Source of the DNA: Cynocephalus volans
Taxonomy: Eukaryota > Chordata > Mammalia > Dermoptera > Cynocephalidae
Reading direction: 5' to 3'
Length of the DNA stretch: 64,000 bases
NCBI RefSeq assembly: GCF_027409185.1
Contig: NC_084469.1
Coordinates: 83,487,918-83,551,917, forward strand
The position numbers and the translations under genes are program-made. The notes below the pieces were generated by a model that was not told the DNA's origin, ran no database searches, and saw only the letters and a program-made list of their open reading frames with translations. Of the stretch, positions 30,790-64,000 are shown one piece after another; positions within the stretch are counted from its first letter, which is position 1, and each line of letters begins with the position of its first letter.

Positions 30790-33148
30790 GTTCAAAAATT
30801 TCCAGCAGAGCTATCATTAAGTACCTTTGTCAGGAGATGCCTGTGAGAACCTAGACTGGAAAATAGCCATATACAGGTCTCTGTCTGCTCTTCCTGAAAA
30901 CTCCACACATCAGAACAGAAACAACCAGCCCAGGCTTGAGGTGTGAGGTGATGGACCGCCCAAGGTACAGCCCGTCACGAGCTTCCCCGGCATCACCCAC
31001 ACACAGATCTGACAGAAACTTCACAGGTGTAGATTCAAAGTGCAACCCCAAGTGACAATCAACTTTCCTGGGTGGTGCCCAAATAGGAAAGGCACCGGAA
31101 GAGAATGTACAGAAAATCCAATCTATCACGATCAGCATTCCTATCTGAAGTTAACTTCCTAAACTAGTGGACCATATTATTCATTTATTTTAAAAGCAAA
31201 TCAAATGTTATATGGCATCTTTTAAAAAATCATGTAAACGTTGTAAAGTTTTTTGGGACTATTTATAATCTTTAGAGATTAAAAATTACTGGATTTATTA
31301 AGACTATAAATACTACCCTCTCCCATCCCATGAAAAAAGCAATTGTTACAAAAATATAAAAAATAGACTAGCTTCTACTCTTTAACCTTTCCACCAGGAA
31401 TCTCATGACTCTGGGACCCATCCTGGTCTATATACCATACAACAAGCACAAGTGCAATTTTTTCAATATGTCAAGGGAGGAAAAGTTAAAACATTCCCTT
31501 TTGTTACTTGATATTGTGGCTACTTTCTTCGTGGGTACTGTAATGCTAGTGAGTAATGAAAGTTTGAAGTTTTCTATCTCATTCCCCTGCATAGACCCAG
31601 TGTGGAAATTATAGCATAGGAGGCTACTTTCAAACCCCACTCTTTAGCCTCTTCAGATTTCTCTCTCCAGCTTCTTCAGTTCCATTTTGGGACTTGCTGG
31701 GTCCCCCGACTCCTGAGCTGGCCTTGGCTCCCTTAACTTCCCACTGGAGAGGGCAGATGGTGAGGGGCAGGGCTCCAGCTGAACGGGAAGAGAGCACTAA
31801 GCCTGCTGCTGCCTGGAGCACCTGCCTCCTTGGGGTGTGGGTTGGGCCCCTCTCCAGGTTTGCTCATGACACGGAAGCTACATGCATGGTGGCTGATACC
31901 CATTCGGCCTGGAGAGACGACTGATGTCACAGGACACGGTCTGAAGATCTGGGAAGGGAGCCAGCAGCTAACGCGAAGGCAAAGCATTTTGCACTGAAAT
32001 ACTTCAATAAACTTCCAATCAGATCTCATGTACTCCTCAACAGCAGCCAGGATACAGGGCACTTTTACCAGTTAAGAGTTAGGAAATGGGCCAAATTCAG
32101 TTTGAAACAATTCAAGAAACTACAAGGGCTTGACTGTTCGTCAAGTCCTTGAGCACCTCCCTCCCTGATCAGGACATTTTCAGTCTTTCGTTGTCCCTGT
32201 CGCTGTGTGCAGGAGGCAACATGTGTAAAAGATCATTCAAGCCCTTGGGATAGAACTGTCCTTGGGTAACCAATGGGATGAATCCGCTTGCTACCAGGCA
32301 GGGATATTGCTGGGCTGTACCATGTCCCCAAAGTCCAGGGATCCTCTCAGATGCGGATCCCAGCCTAAGCATGTTCAAGAGAACCCTTCATCCTCAAAGC
32401 CCTTGTGTGCAGAGACCTCACTACCCATTGTGTTGTTCAGAAGCAGACACCTGGGTCAGCAAGGAGCCTGGCTCACACCCGCTCCTCCCCCGCAGGACCC
32501 TCTGACTTTGGCTGTAGCCCCATGACCACCACAACCTAGCCTGGCATCCTGTCCAACCCTTGTGCTACCGATCTCACCATTCTCGTCTGAGATAGGCTAT
32601 CTACCTCCAGGCCAGAATGGTGGACCCTCTCTGAACCCCCACTGGACTTCCAGGCTCTACTGTTTGAAGGACTAGATATTCACACCACTAAGGGTTTTAT
32701 TTCACAGATCATGTTGGTGAGTTCTGGATTTCCAGTCCTCACCATGTTTAAACTATACATTTCCCGACACCTGGTTGTTTCTCCAGATCTGACACATCTC
32801 ACTCAACACATCCTGATGGTTTAAAACCCCAAATGAACTTTCCAAAAGCAACAACAATAACAGATTCGGAGAGTCCCAGGCATATCTGCTGAGCAAGTCC
32901 CCTCTACTTTGGTTGCATGAAAAAAATCAGGGCCTCCAAGACATCGCAAATCTGTTTGCTCAGAAGAGAAGTGCTCCCAACATCAAGGCACAAAGAAAGA
33001 AGTCTCCTGTGGCAAAATGATGATGAACGCGACCAGTGACCTCCGTGAGGCCTGAGGCGGGGTCACGGGGGAGGTGAGTTCAGCCTGGCCCAGGTGGGAA
33101 TCAGGAGAAGACCCGAGGACGAGCCTCCCTCTGGACCCCGAGGTGTCC
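30784..33148 (-). other. GPT2: GPT2 3' untranslated region
   Basis: The stop codon complement is at 33149. The sequence below it is mostly unique rather than repeat-derived down to a minus-strand AATAAA (TTTATT at 30784-30789). The inferred length is about 2.4 kb. Another TTTATT lies near 31183, so shorter isoforms are possible. No transcript evidence was available. Confidence 0.6.
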
Positions 33149-55866
<22,718 letters not shown>

Positions 55867-55919
55867 TTAGAGACGCTCAGACACTGGATTCCTGAGACCA
55901 TGTCGTGTTTCCACAGGAT

Positions 55920-56165
55920 ATTAATAAGCAGCCCTATTTTGAGCCTTACCAAGTATCAGGCATGGTGCCATGCCCTTGACATGCCTGATTCCATTTCACC
56001 TTCACTAGTATTAATCTTATCTTACAGATGAGAAAGTTAAGGCTCCAAAAGGTTAAGAAACTTGCTCAAAGGTTACATAATTGATAAATACAAGTACTTG
56101 TATTTGAACCCAGGAAACCAGACTAAAAAGTCACTCTTCTTAACCACCGTGCTCCATTGCCTACC
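55920..56165 (-). repeat. MIR SINE
   Basis: Antisense MIR: CCAAGTATCAGGCATGGTGC, TTATCTTACAGATGAGAAAG, AAGAAACTTGCTCAAAGGTT, TGTATTTGAACCCAGGAAAC and CTTCTTAACCACCGTGCTCC. Confidence 0.8.
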
Positions 56166-57112
56166 ACTTTCTGGAAAGGCCAGAAGAACTTTCCTGGGCT
56201 GTTAGAGCACCCTGAGGTAGCTGCAGGACCACAGTCTGACTGTCCCCTCACAGAGATGTCTAAAAGGTGACTGGGACCAGTGTGGTCAGAGGGCAGCAGG
56301 AATCAACAGCAGAACACTCCAAACATCAGGGAGAGATGACCCCAGATTCCTGAGCACCCCACCTTTAAGTGGAGCTCCACCTCAATGGGTTAAGTAAATG
56401 GCCAGGGACATGGAGGACACCTTCACCTCCAGAAGACACTGATCTTCTGGAACTCTCAGGATCTCTTAGAGTTATTCTCTTGCAACCCCAGCTTTGCAGA
56501 ATGAAGAATGTGAGCTGATACTCACATTTTTAAAGAAAAGCATCAGGGATGAAAAGACTGATCAAAGAGCAAAATTGCCTGAGCAATGTGTTTAGAAAAG
56601 AGATCACAGAGAGAGGAACTCAGAGACCCCTCCGACATCACTTGGAAGGCGAATGAAGGGCACCCCAGCTGCTGCAAAGGCAAATATGTGATTTGACATG
56701 GAGGACTGTGGGGACCTGGAAACATGTGAATACCACACATATCCCTGATAAATCCATAATTAGCCACTGGAAGAACTGGAATCAACAACATGTTCGAGGA
56801 CCTCACAGGGTAGCTGAAAGGATTATCTGAGACAAACAGTGTGAAAGCACTTGGCAGAGTGTAAATATCATCTTACAGAACCTACCCAGGAACAAGGTCA
56901 TGAGGGTCATGGTGGAAGAGGAAAGGGTGAGGACGGAAGTGGCAATGCCAACGGGTGGCCTGGCAGGAAGTCTACCTTCCCATCCCTAGCTGCCCTTTCC
57001 CCAAAGGCACCCCAAACACAAATTTTAAAGATACAATTCTTTGGTTTTGATACTTTTTTTTCTCCATTTCATGCAATGTGTGAATAAATGCAACTTTAGA
57101 AAACCGCCTTTT

Positions 57113-57278
57113 TTTTTTTTCCTAAAAGATGACCGGTAAGGGGATCTTAACCCTTGACTTGGTATTGTCAGCACCACACTCACCCAGTGAGCCAACCGGC
57201 CATTCCTATATGGGATCTGAACCCGGGGCCTTGGTGTTATCAGCACCACACTCTCCCGAGTGAGCCACGGGCCGGCCC
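57113..57278 (-). repeat. CYN SINE dimer with target-site duplication
   Basis: An antisense dimer: AAAGATGACCGGTAAGGGGA, GGCCATTCCTATATGGGATC, GAGTGAGCCACGGGCCGGCC. GAAAACCGCCTTTT is duplicated at 57099-57112 and 57279-57292. It is the closest to a full-length consensus in the window. Confidence 0.92.
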
Positions 57279-58675
57279 GAAAACCGCCTTTTAAAAATCA
57301 ATAATACACACCATAAGTAAAAAACCAGTGGGCCTGAGACAAAAGCAGCTGCCAAGTAAGTTCTTCTGACCCTAGTTTTCCACTCCCTAAGCAAGGTGGC
57401 ATGGGGGGTTGAGCAAGGCACCCCAGAAATGGCCTTGGACCTTCATAAACAGGGCCTAAGTCTCTAAAAACTGTTTCTGGGGGGAAAGGAGGCCCTTTAA
57501 GTCCCTTGTGCCCTTTCCATCAAATTCTCAAGGCTGTCCAACATAGAGAAAGATTCCCAGGGGCATCGAGAAGCAGCCGATGTGTCTGGAGAGCTAAGAC
57601 GGGGGCAGCACCGCCTACTGCAGCAGGGATAGGCCAGAGGTGACAGCAGGCATCCTGGCAACTCAGGCTGCGGGTGGGCGTGTGGCCTCAGGGCTCATCC
57701 CATAGGCAGAAGAACGCTGGGGTGTGCAAAGGGCTGGACCTGCCCCACCCCTTGGCACTGGTGTGTGCTCCTGGCATGGGGCCCTCTGTCAGCCTGACTA
57801 AATAGCTGCAGCCCCCTCCTGGCCTACAGCAGCTGAAGGCAGGTGGTTTCTGTGGTGTGGACACAGCCTGTTCTTTGGTAGGGAGTAAATCCATCAGAGT
57901 TGTAAGGGTCAGGAACCGATACACAGCTGTGGGCCCTGGACCAACGCAATAGAGGGACTGAATAACGCCTGGAACAGAGCCCTGGATTTTCCTTTCCTGT
58001 GCCCTCCCCCCACACTGCTCAACCCATCAGGGTGTGCAGACACGTAGCCTGAGAACACTGAGAATTTCTTTTCTTGGGTCTTGGTGTCCATAGACCCCGG
58101 GCACTTCACTATGATGGATGAGTTGGAGGAAAGGAAATTGGCTCCCTTGACTGGGCAATGGAACCAGCCCACCCAGCCAAAGGCCACCAAAAAGAGGAGA
58201 CTGTTCTGGGCAGACTCAAGGTCTACATGGGTTGGGAAATACTAAGGAGCCTGGGGCAGACACCTGCTCATAGTGACTGGTCCAGGCCTGGTAGGCACAC
58301 CCAATAGTGACTTCACCTCAGCCCTGCCCCCAGGACCTGCTACAAGCATGTATCATCCTGGTTTCCCCTCACAGATGATTCTAACAGGCACAAGGCACAG
58401 CTAAGTAAATAATCAACAAAATGAAAAGGCAACTTAGAGAATGGGAATATTAACAAACCATAATCTAATATCCAAAATGTATTAGTTAATATATTTTAAT
58501 ATTTTAATATTTTGGTTAATATCCAAAATATATCAGGAACTCATACACCTCAATAGCAAAAAAACAGGCAAAGGACCTGAATAGACTGTCCAAAGATGAC
58601 ATACAAATGGCCAACAGGTGTATGAAAAGGGTGCTCAATATCACTAATCAAATCTAAATCAAAAACACAATGAGA

Positions 58676-58785
58676 AGGGCTGGCCTGTGGCTCACTTGGG
58701 AGATCGTGGTGCTGACAATACCAAGTCAAGGGTTAAGATCCCCTTACTGGTCATCCCTTTAAAACAAACAAACAAACAAACAAAC
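58676..58785 (+). repeat. Single-unit CYN SINE with target-site duplication, nested in L1
   Basis: It starts GGGCTGGCCTGTGGCTCAC and ends CTTACTGGTCATCCCTTT, a fusion of the dimer's head and tail lacking the junction. (CAAA)n tail. ACACAATGAGA is duplicated at 58665-58675 and 58786-58796. Confidence 0.88.
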
Positions 58786-59086
58786 ACACAATGAGATATC
58801 ACTTCCCACCTGCTGGAATAGCTATTATCAAAAAGTCAAAAGATAAATATTGGTAAGGATATGGAGTGTAAATCAGTACAGCCATAATGAAAATCTGTAT
58901 AGAGGTTCCTCAAAAATTAAAAATAGAACTACATATGATCCAGCAATCCAACTTCTCGGTAAATTATCCAGAGGAAATGAAATCAGTATCTTGAAGAAAT
59001 ATCTGCACTCTCCTTGTTCACTGCAGGACAGAATCAACTTAAGTATCTGTCAACAGATGAATGGATAAAGAAAATGTGGTGTATAT

Positions 59087-59165
59087 GAGGGTACTTCAAA
59101 AATTCGTGGAAAAATGGAATTAAAAGATAATACAAATGTTTCCATGAACTTTTTGAAGACCCCTT
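59087..59165 (+). repeat. Palindromic MITE copy 2, nested in L1
   Basis: It starts GAGGGTACTTCAAAAATTCG and ends CATGAACTTTTTGAAGACCC. It interrupts L1 sequence between AATGTGGTGTATAT and TATATACAACGGAATATTAT, so its insertion postdates the L1. Confidence 0.8.
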
Positions 59166-59413
59166 GTATATACAACGGAATATTATTTAGCCATAAAAAG
59201 AAGGAAATTCTGCCATTTGCAACAATGTGGATGAACCTGGGGGACATTATGCTAGGAGAAATAAGCCAGAGACAGAAAGACAAATACTATACGATGTCAC
59301 TTATACATGGAATCTAAAAAAAAGTTGAACTCATAGAAGCAGAGAGTAGATGGTGGTTGCCAGAGGTTGGGGGTGGCAAAATGAGGACATGTTGGTCAAA
59401 AAAACAAAACAAT

Positions 59414-59594
59414 GGCCAGCCCGTGGCTCACTTGGGAGAGTGTGGTGCTGATAACACCAAGGCCAAGGGTTCGGATCCCTATATAGGGATGGCCGGTTAG
59501 CTCACTTGGGAGAGTGCGGTGCTGACAACAGCAAGTCAAGGATTAAGATCCCCTTACTGGTCATCTTAAACAACAACAACAACAACAACAACAA
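59414..59594 (+). repeat. CYN SINE dimer, nested in L1
   Basis: GGCCAGCCCGTGGCTCACTT, TTCGGATCCCTATATAGGGA, TGGCCGGTTAGCTCACTTGG, CTTACTGGTCATCTTAAA, then a (CAA)n tail. Both tRNA-like units are complete. Confidence 0.92.
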
Positions 59595-59822
59595 ACTTTC
59601 AGTTATGAGTGAATTCTGGGGATCTAATGTACTGCATGGTGACTATAGTTAATAACACTGTATTGTTTACTTGAAATTTTACTCTTAAGTAGAACTTAAG
59701 TGTCCTTACCCTACCCGCATACGATGGTAACTCTATGTGGTGATGGATGTATTAATTTGACCATGGTAATCATTTCACTATGTATACATATGCCAAATCA
59801 TCACACTGCACACCTTGAATAT

Positions 59823-59902
59823 GAGGGTACTGCAGAAAGTTCATGGGAAAATAGAATTAAAAGGTAATATGAATCTTTCCATGAACTTTTTGAAGTGCCT
59901 TA
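59823..59902 (+). repeat. Palindromic MITE copy 3, nested in L1
   Basis: It starts GAGGGTACTGCAGAAAGTTC and ends CATGAACTTTTTGAAGTGCC. Flanking L1 sequence resumes as TATATACAATTTTTATCTGT. Confidence 0.8.
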
Positions 59903-60603
59903 GTATATACAATTTTTATCTGTCAATTATACCTCAGTAAAGCTGGGAGAAAAAACAGGCAGAAGGGAGTTTCCTCTTGCAAAGGATAGCTCTTTTCATT
60001 TGGTGTGACATGTGGGTGGGAAGGTTGTGTAGGATTGTTACTCCCCAGAGAACCTCCCTCTTGTTCAACAAATACTTACTGATTACCCATGCTCTGGTGG
60101 CAGGAGTGAGCAACACAGATGAGGCCACCACTCTTCTAAGCCCAGGCTGGTGAACAACAAGAAATGGGCACAGGAAGGAAGCTAGGCAGGGGGTGAGAGG
60201 GAGGACCTACCAGGAACCTCGTGTGAAAAGGCCCTGAGCCTCCTTACCCCAAAAGGGCAATGAATGGGATTGCATCAGACAGGAAGTCCCAGAGAACTCC
60301 AGAAAGAGGCCCTGGAGACAAACCCCAATTAGACCCCACAGTCCCCGAAAACAAGTGCATTTCACAGCCGAGGAAACTTGGCTCAAGTTCTGACATAGAA
60401 GGACAAGCAAAGCCGAAGGAAACTGGAGCTGCAGCTATACATGCCTGTGATTGAGAGACTAGGTGGGAGTTCCCAGGGCTGAGTTTCTTAACCACTGAAG
60501 CAGGAAAGGCTGGGTGTAGGCCCCTGAACTCTGAGGGTGTGTGGGATGGTCAACTGTAGAAGCTGAGATTTTCAGGGCAGAAGCAGGGATGAAAATTGAA
60601 CAA

Positions 60604-60700
60604 GGGCTGCTGGTTAGTTCAGTTGATTACAGCATGGTGTTGATAAAACTGAGGTCAAGAGTTTGGATCCCATTACCAGTCAGCTGCCAAAAAAATGAAA
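60604..60700 (+). repeat. CYN SINE monomer
   Basis: A sense unit: GGTTAGTTCAGTTGATTACA, AAACTGAGGTCAAGAGTTTG, CAGTCAGCTGCC and a short A tail. It is diverged, in GPT2 intron 2. Confidence 0.75.
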
Positions 60701-60929
60701 ACAGAAGGCGCTCCAACAGGATAATTCATGACAGCAAGGCTGAGGCCCAGGCAGGAAAGAACAAGGCCTGCAGAACAGGTTCCCAGAGCCAGAGAAACTC
60801 AAGAGGAAGGAAAGGAAAGAAGGACCCACAGCACATCTTATGCCCCAGCAACTCTCCTTAGCTTGAGGCAGTTCTAATTGGCTTCTAACTGTTCAAAGCA
60901 TTATCACTAATATCTCAAACTAGAATTAA

Positions 60930-61065
60930 ATTGGCCTCATTTTGCAGCAGAGTAAACAGAGGCCAAGGTGCTCTGAATGACTTGCCTGAGGTCTGTAGCA
61001 CATAAATGCAAAGCCCAGGATGCAGGACCTAGGTGACTCAGAAAGGGTGGATGGGTGGGAGAGTT
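60930..61065 (-). repeat. MIR-like fragment
   Basis: CTCATTTTGCAGCAGAGTAA, GACTTGCCTGAGGTCTGTAG and TGCAAAGCCCAGGATGCAGG are in antisense MIR order. A similar short piece lies at 61690-61790. Confidence 0.5.
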
Positions 61066-62179
61066 CATCCCATTGGAAGCCTACACTAAAAATTCCTTTA
61101 TTTTAAAGCAGCTTCTAAACTCTATAGAAAATGGCTTCAGTGAGATTTCACCACCTGTGCTTGGCACGATCAGGGTTTCCAAACTTAGTTCTTAGCTAAC
61201 TATAGCCATGTACTATAGCCCTCTCCATTTTTACCTGTATTTGGATGCAACACACACTGACATTAACAGCAGTAATCAGTTTTACCCTCTATTTCTGAAC
61301 ATTTTGCCCTGTGTGTACTTTTAAAACTGGAAGAAGTAAAGCCATTTGTGCCAATCCCCAATTTCCGCCCCCAATAAAGCAAGGGAAAAAGAAGTAGGTT
61401 GAGGAAGAACTGTCAGATCTTTTCAAAACTGCAGATTATTTTTAAGTGCTGCTCCCAATGAATACCAGGATCTGAAAAGTTGCTGTCATGGAGAAATAGG
61501 GCCTTCCTGAGAGCACACAGCTGGGGCCAGAGGAGAATGGCCCCTTTCACACCCCTTTTAGCCCACCTCCCCTCCTCCTTCAGGCACTCTTGTCAGAAGC
61601 AAAAAAGACGGAGACCCAGCCCAGCCAGCCACCCCAAAGTCAAACACCTGTACAGCCAAACAGCCTGTACCGTTTGCTAAGCACCTAGTGAAATGATTCC
61701 ATAAGGTAGCATAAAGGCCTTTACACACTAGGGAAACTGAGGCTGAGGCCCAGAGAGGATGCAGGATTCACTCCAAGTCATCCTTCTCCCTACAAATCCT
61801 AGCCCATCCCATCTCTACCTAAATTGAACCCCTTATAACACCAATCCAGTTTTGCTCACTACAGTTCAAAATAGAAGTAGAAAACCTGAAGCTGTGCAAA
61901 GCCAATACAAGCCAAAAATAAATAAATAAAAAAGAAATGACTAGGAAAATATGGCTCTCTCAGAAGGTCCATTGTTTAAGCTGGCAAAATAAAGAATAAA
62001 GAGGGGCTGACTCCCAAGAATGAAATGTTCAAGTGAGGCCACGCTGGCTTGGCCAGGGCTATCTCTTCAGCACCTACATACTGGCAACTGAGATTTGATT
62101 AAGTGAGAACAGAAACGAGAAGGGACAAGCTTGAATGAAAGCACCAGAGAATGTAGGTGGAACAGAAAGAACTTCACGA

Positions 62180-62516
62180 CTGCTACAGTCTGAATGTTTG
62201 TCCCCTCCAAAGCTCATGTCAAAGCTGGCTCCCCATTCATGAATTAATGAGTTAATGATAAATGGGTTATCACGGGAGTGGCACTGGTGGCTTTATAAGG
62301 AGAGCAAGTGAGCACATTAAAACACTCTTGGTTCTTGCCATCTGATGCCCTGCACCACCTTGGGACTTCTTCAACAAGAAGTTAGACCTTACCAGATGTA
62401 CCTCCTGGACCTTGGCCTTCCCAGCCTCCAAAATTTTAAGAGGTAAATTTCATTTCTTTATCAATTACCCAGCTTTAGGTATTCTGTTATAAGCAACAGA
62501 AAATGAATACAGCAAC
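62180..62516 (+). repeat. MaLR LTR (MLT1/MST-like)
   Basis: It begins ACAGTCTGAATGTTTGTCCC and CTCCAAAGCTCATGTCAAAG. It contains GTGGCTTTATAAGGAGAGC and CTTCCCAGCCTCCAAAATT, and ends AATTACCCAGCTTTAGGTAT, TCTGTTATAAGCAACAGAAA. This is the standard order of ERVL-MaLR LTRs. Confidence 0.85.
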
Positions 62517-62599
62517 TAACTCAGGAGTAGGACACTGGGAGTGTGGAACATGTGTCTCAGAAATCAGAAGATGCCTCTGGCCCAGTGACCAAGAAATTT

Positions 62600-62885
62600 G
62601 CCTGCGTGCAATCATCAAGCCACATTTGTGCTGGAAACCATCCCTGGTTCCCCACTTCTGACCAAAATGTACCATAAAGTCCTGAGCTTGGCAAACAAGA
62701 CTCCAGTCCACCTTTCCCAACTCATTCATCTGTATCACCCTGCCAGACAGTGTTCTACTAATAGCACCAACCCTCTTCCCCAAATGCCCAGAAATTCCAA
62801 CCTCCTGCCTTTGCTCACAGCACTGCTCCCATTTGGAATGCTCTCACATTTTCTCCTCCTGCTAAAAAAATTCCACCAATACTTA
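62600..62885 (+). repeat. LINE-2 fragment
   Basis: TGACCAAAATGTACCATAAA, CACAGCACTGCTCCCATTTG and GGAATGCTCTCACATTTTCT resemble a diverged L2 3' region in sense. Confidence 0.5.
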
Positions 62886-63600
62886 AAGAATTAGGGGGTG
62901 GAGGGTCAGGCCCAGAGAACAATATGGCAGTCAGCTAGCTCTCTAAACGCAAAGACAGTGTCCCCTCTGTTCTCATCTCCTTCATACTTCATGGAACCGA
63001 CAGGGAAGTTGCTATTCAGCAAAAGGCAGAGAAAATTCCTGAAACCCTTGTCAGCTCTGCAACCAGAGAAATCAAACATAACTTGATAAACCAGAAACAC
63101 TTTAATCCCAGCTTTGTTTTAGCTCTACCCTTCCAGATATCAACAAGGAGCAAGGAGTACAAACACATTTTCTCTGCCCCTAGCCAACCTTGGGCAAGGG
63201 AGGCAGAAACAAGGAGCCAACCTTCTCCCAGCCAAGCTTTAAACTTAGCCCTGCAAGGAATCAGCAGGAGGCACTGGACTCTGACTTGTCCAGCTTACTG
63301 TTTTTAGTCATCAGGACTGGGTGTCCCAAGCTGAGTGCCAGCAGGCCATGAGCTCATCAAATCCTCAAAGTCACCATGGGAATGGGGGCCAAGTGTCATG
63401 GTCCTCAATGCTTCCTCCCATGCATTCAAGGGACACAAAACGACCAAATCACCCCTAAGACATCAGGATGTGGCACATTTGAAAGCAAGATCAAGGAAAC
63501 CCCCCGCCCCACCACCACCATCCCGGGAGTTATCTTGAACAAGCAGCTGGGTGACTATTTCATCAGCTTCTTACAAATCTTAGATAAGTGTTTACTTTTT

Positions 63601-63690
63601 TTTTTTTTGTGATAGGCTGGTTAGGGGATCTGAACCCTTGACCCTGTTGTTATCAGCACCATGCTCTGAGTGAGCTAACCAGCTGGCCCA
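63601..63690 (-). repeat. CYN SINE monomer
   Basis: An antisense unit: GTGATAGGCTGGTTAGGGGA, TCTGAACCCTTGACCCTGTT, GAGTGAGCTAACCAGCTGGC, with a T-run on the left. Confidence 0.8.
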
Positions 63691-64000
63691 GTATTAACTT
63701 TTTTAGATAACTCCTCTTCACTTTACCTTCCAAATTTCACCCAGGTTAGAACTTGCTATCCTACAGGGGCATCTCTTAAACCCATCCTGGATGTGGGTCA
63801 CTTTACATGCAGCTATGAGCTCAAGCCAAGATCTCAGCCAGCCAGCCACCAAGATGAAGGAAGTCCCAGGGCCACCTTACCAAAACCCACAAGGCCCCAC
63901 CCTCACACTGCCCATCCAGGTGACTGTCCTCAGACAGAGAAGATGTGGCTAGTCAGCCAAGGTTCTGGAGGGGCCTAAAGGAAGAAATTCTGCCCAACCC

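Larger units (their letters stand above)
58490..59945 (+). repeat. L1 ORF2 3' end and 3'UTR with nested insertions
   Basis: GGAACTCATACACCTCAATA, CCAACAGGTGTATGAAAAGG, TGATCCAGCAATCCAACTTC, CAACAGATGAATGGATAAAG, GAACTCATAGAAGCAGAGAG and ACCTCAGTAAAGC are the standard sense order of an L1M 3' portion. Two CYN SINEs (58676, 59414) and two MITEs (59087, 59823) lie inside it. Confidence 0.9.

Overview
The window is nuclear DNA of a placental mammal. It holds two convergent housekeeping genes whose exons match well-known mammalian proteins codon for codon. DNAJA2 lies on the + strand (coding exons between 1433 and 14084, complete, 412 residues, nine exons). The 3' part of GPT2 lies on the - strand (ten coding exons between 55836 and 33149, encoding residues 82-523 of mitochondrial alanine aminotransferase 2; the exons for the first 81 residues lie beyond the right edge). 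All exon boundaries read GT...AG in phase, and both predicted proteins have the known human lengths. The species is inferred from the young SINEs. They are built from a tRNA-Ile-like unit, alone or as a dimer with 'CTATATAGGGATGGCCGG' at the junction, which is the CYN-SINE type described from flying lemurs (Dermoptera). The source is therefore most likely a colugo (Galeopterus or Cynocephalus).

Layout: 1-900 is upstream flank. About 900-2060 is a CpG island with a perfect CRE and DNAJA2 exon 1. 1511-13892 holds the DNAJA2 introns, with CYN SINEs, MIRs and hAT fragments. 14085 to about 15800 is the DNAJA2 3'UTR, which carries a SINE. About 15800-30780 is the intergenic space between the two 3' ends. 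It contains old L1 fragments, several SINEs with perfect target-site duplications and, at 21051-28025, a young but defective class I (gammaretrovirus-like) endogenous provirus. About 30780-33148 is the GPT2 3'UTR. 33149-55836 holds GPT2 exons 12 to 3 with introns rich in L2, MIR, MER5 and MaLR-type repeats and one Y4 RNA retropseudogene. 55837-64000 is GPT2 intron with an L1 3' fragment, palindromic MITEs and more CYN SINEs.

The provirus has paired LTRs (297 and 282 bp, nearly identical), a 5-bp target duplication (AAATC), a tRNA-Phe-like primer binding site, gag, pro, pol and env remnants, and a polypurine tract. It cannot replicate alone. Gag carries a stop and frameshifts, the catalytic centre of reverse transcriptase is deleted, integrase has an in-frame stop, and env lacks most of SU and the membrane-proximal part of TM.

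No new gene system (defence, biosynthetic or otherwise) was found. The items most worth a second look are the provirus as a possible non-autonomous family, a SINE whose target duplication copied the DNAJA2 exon 8 splice donor, the Y4 pseudogene, the chimeric and internally deleted CYN SINEs, and the three MITE copies. Human protein and repeat comparisons are from memory; no alignment or database search was run.
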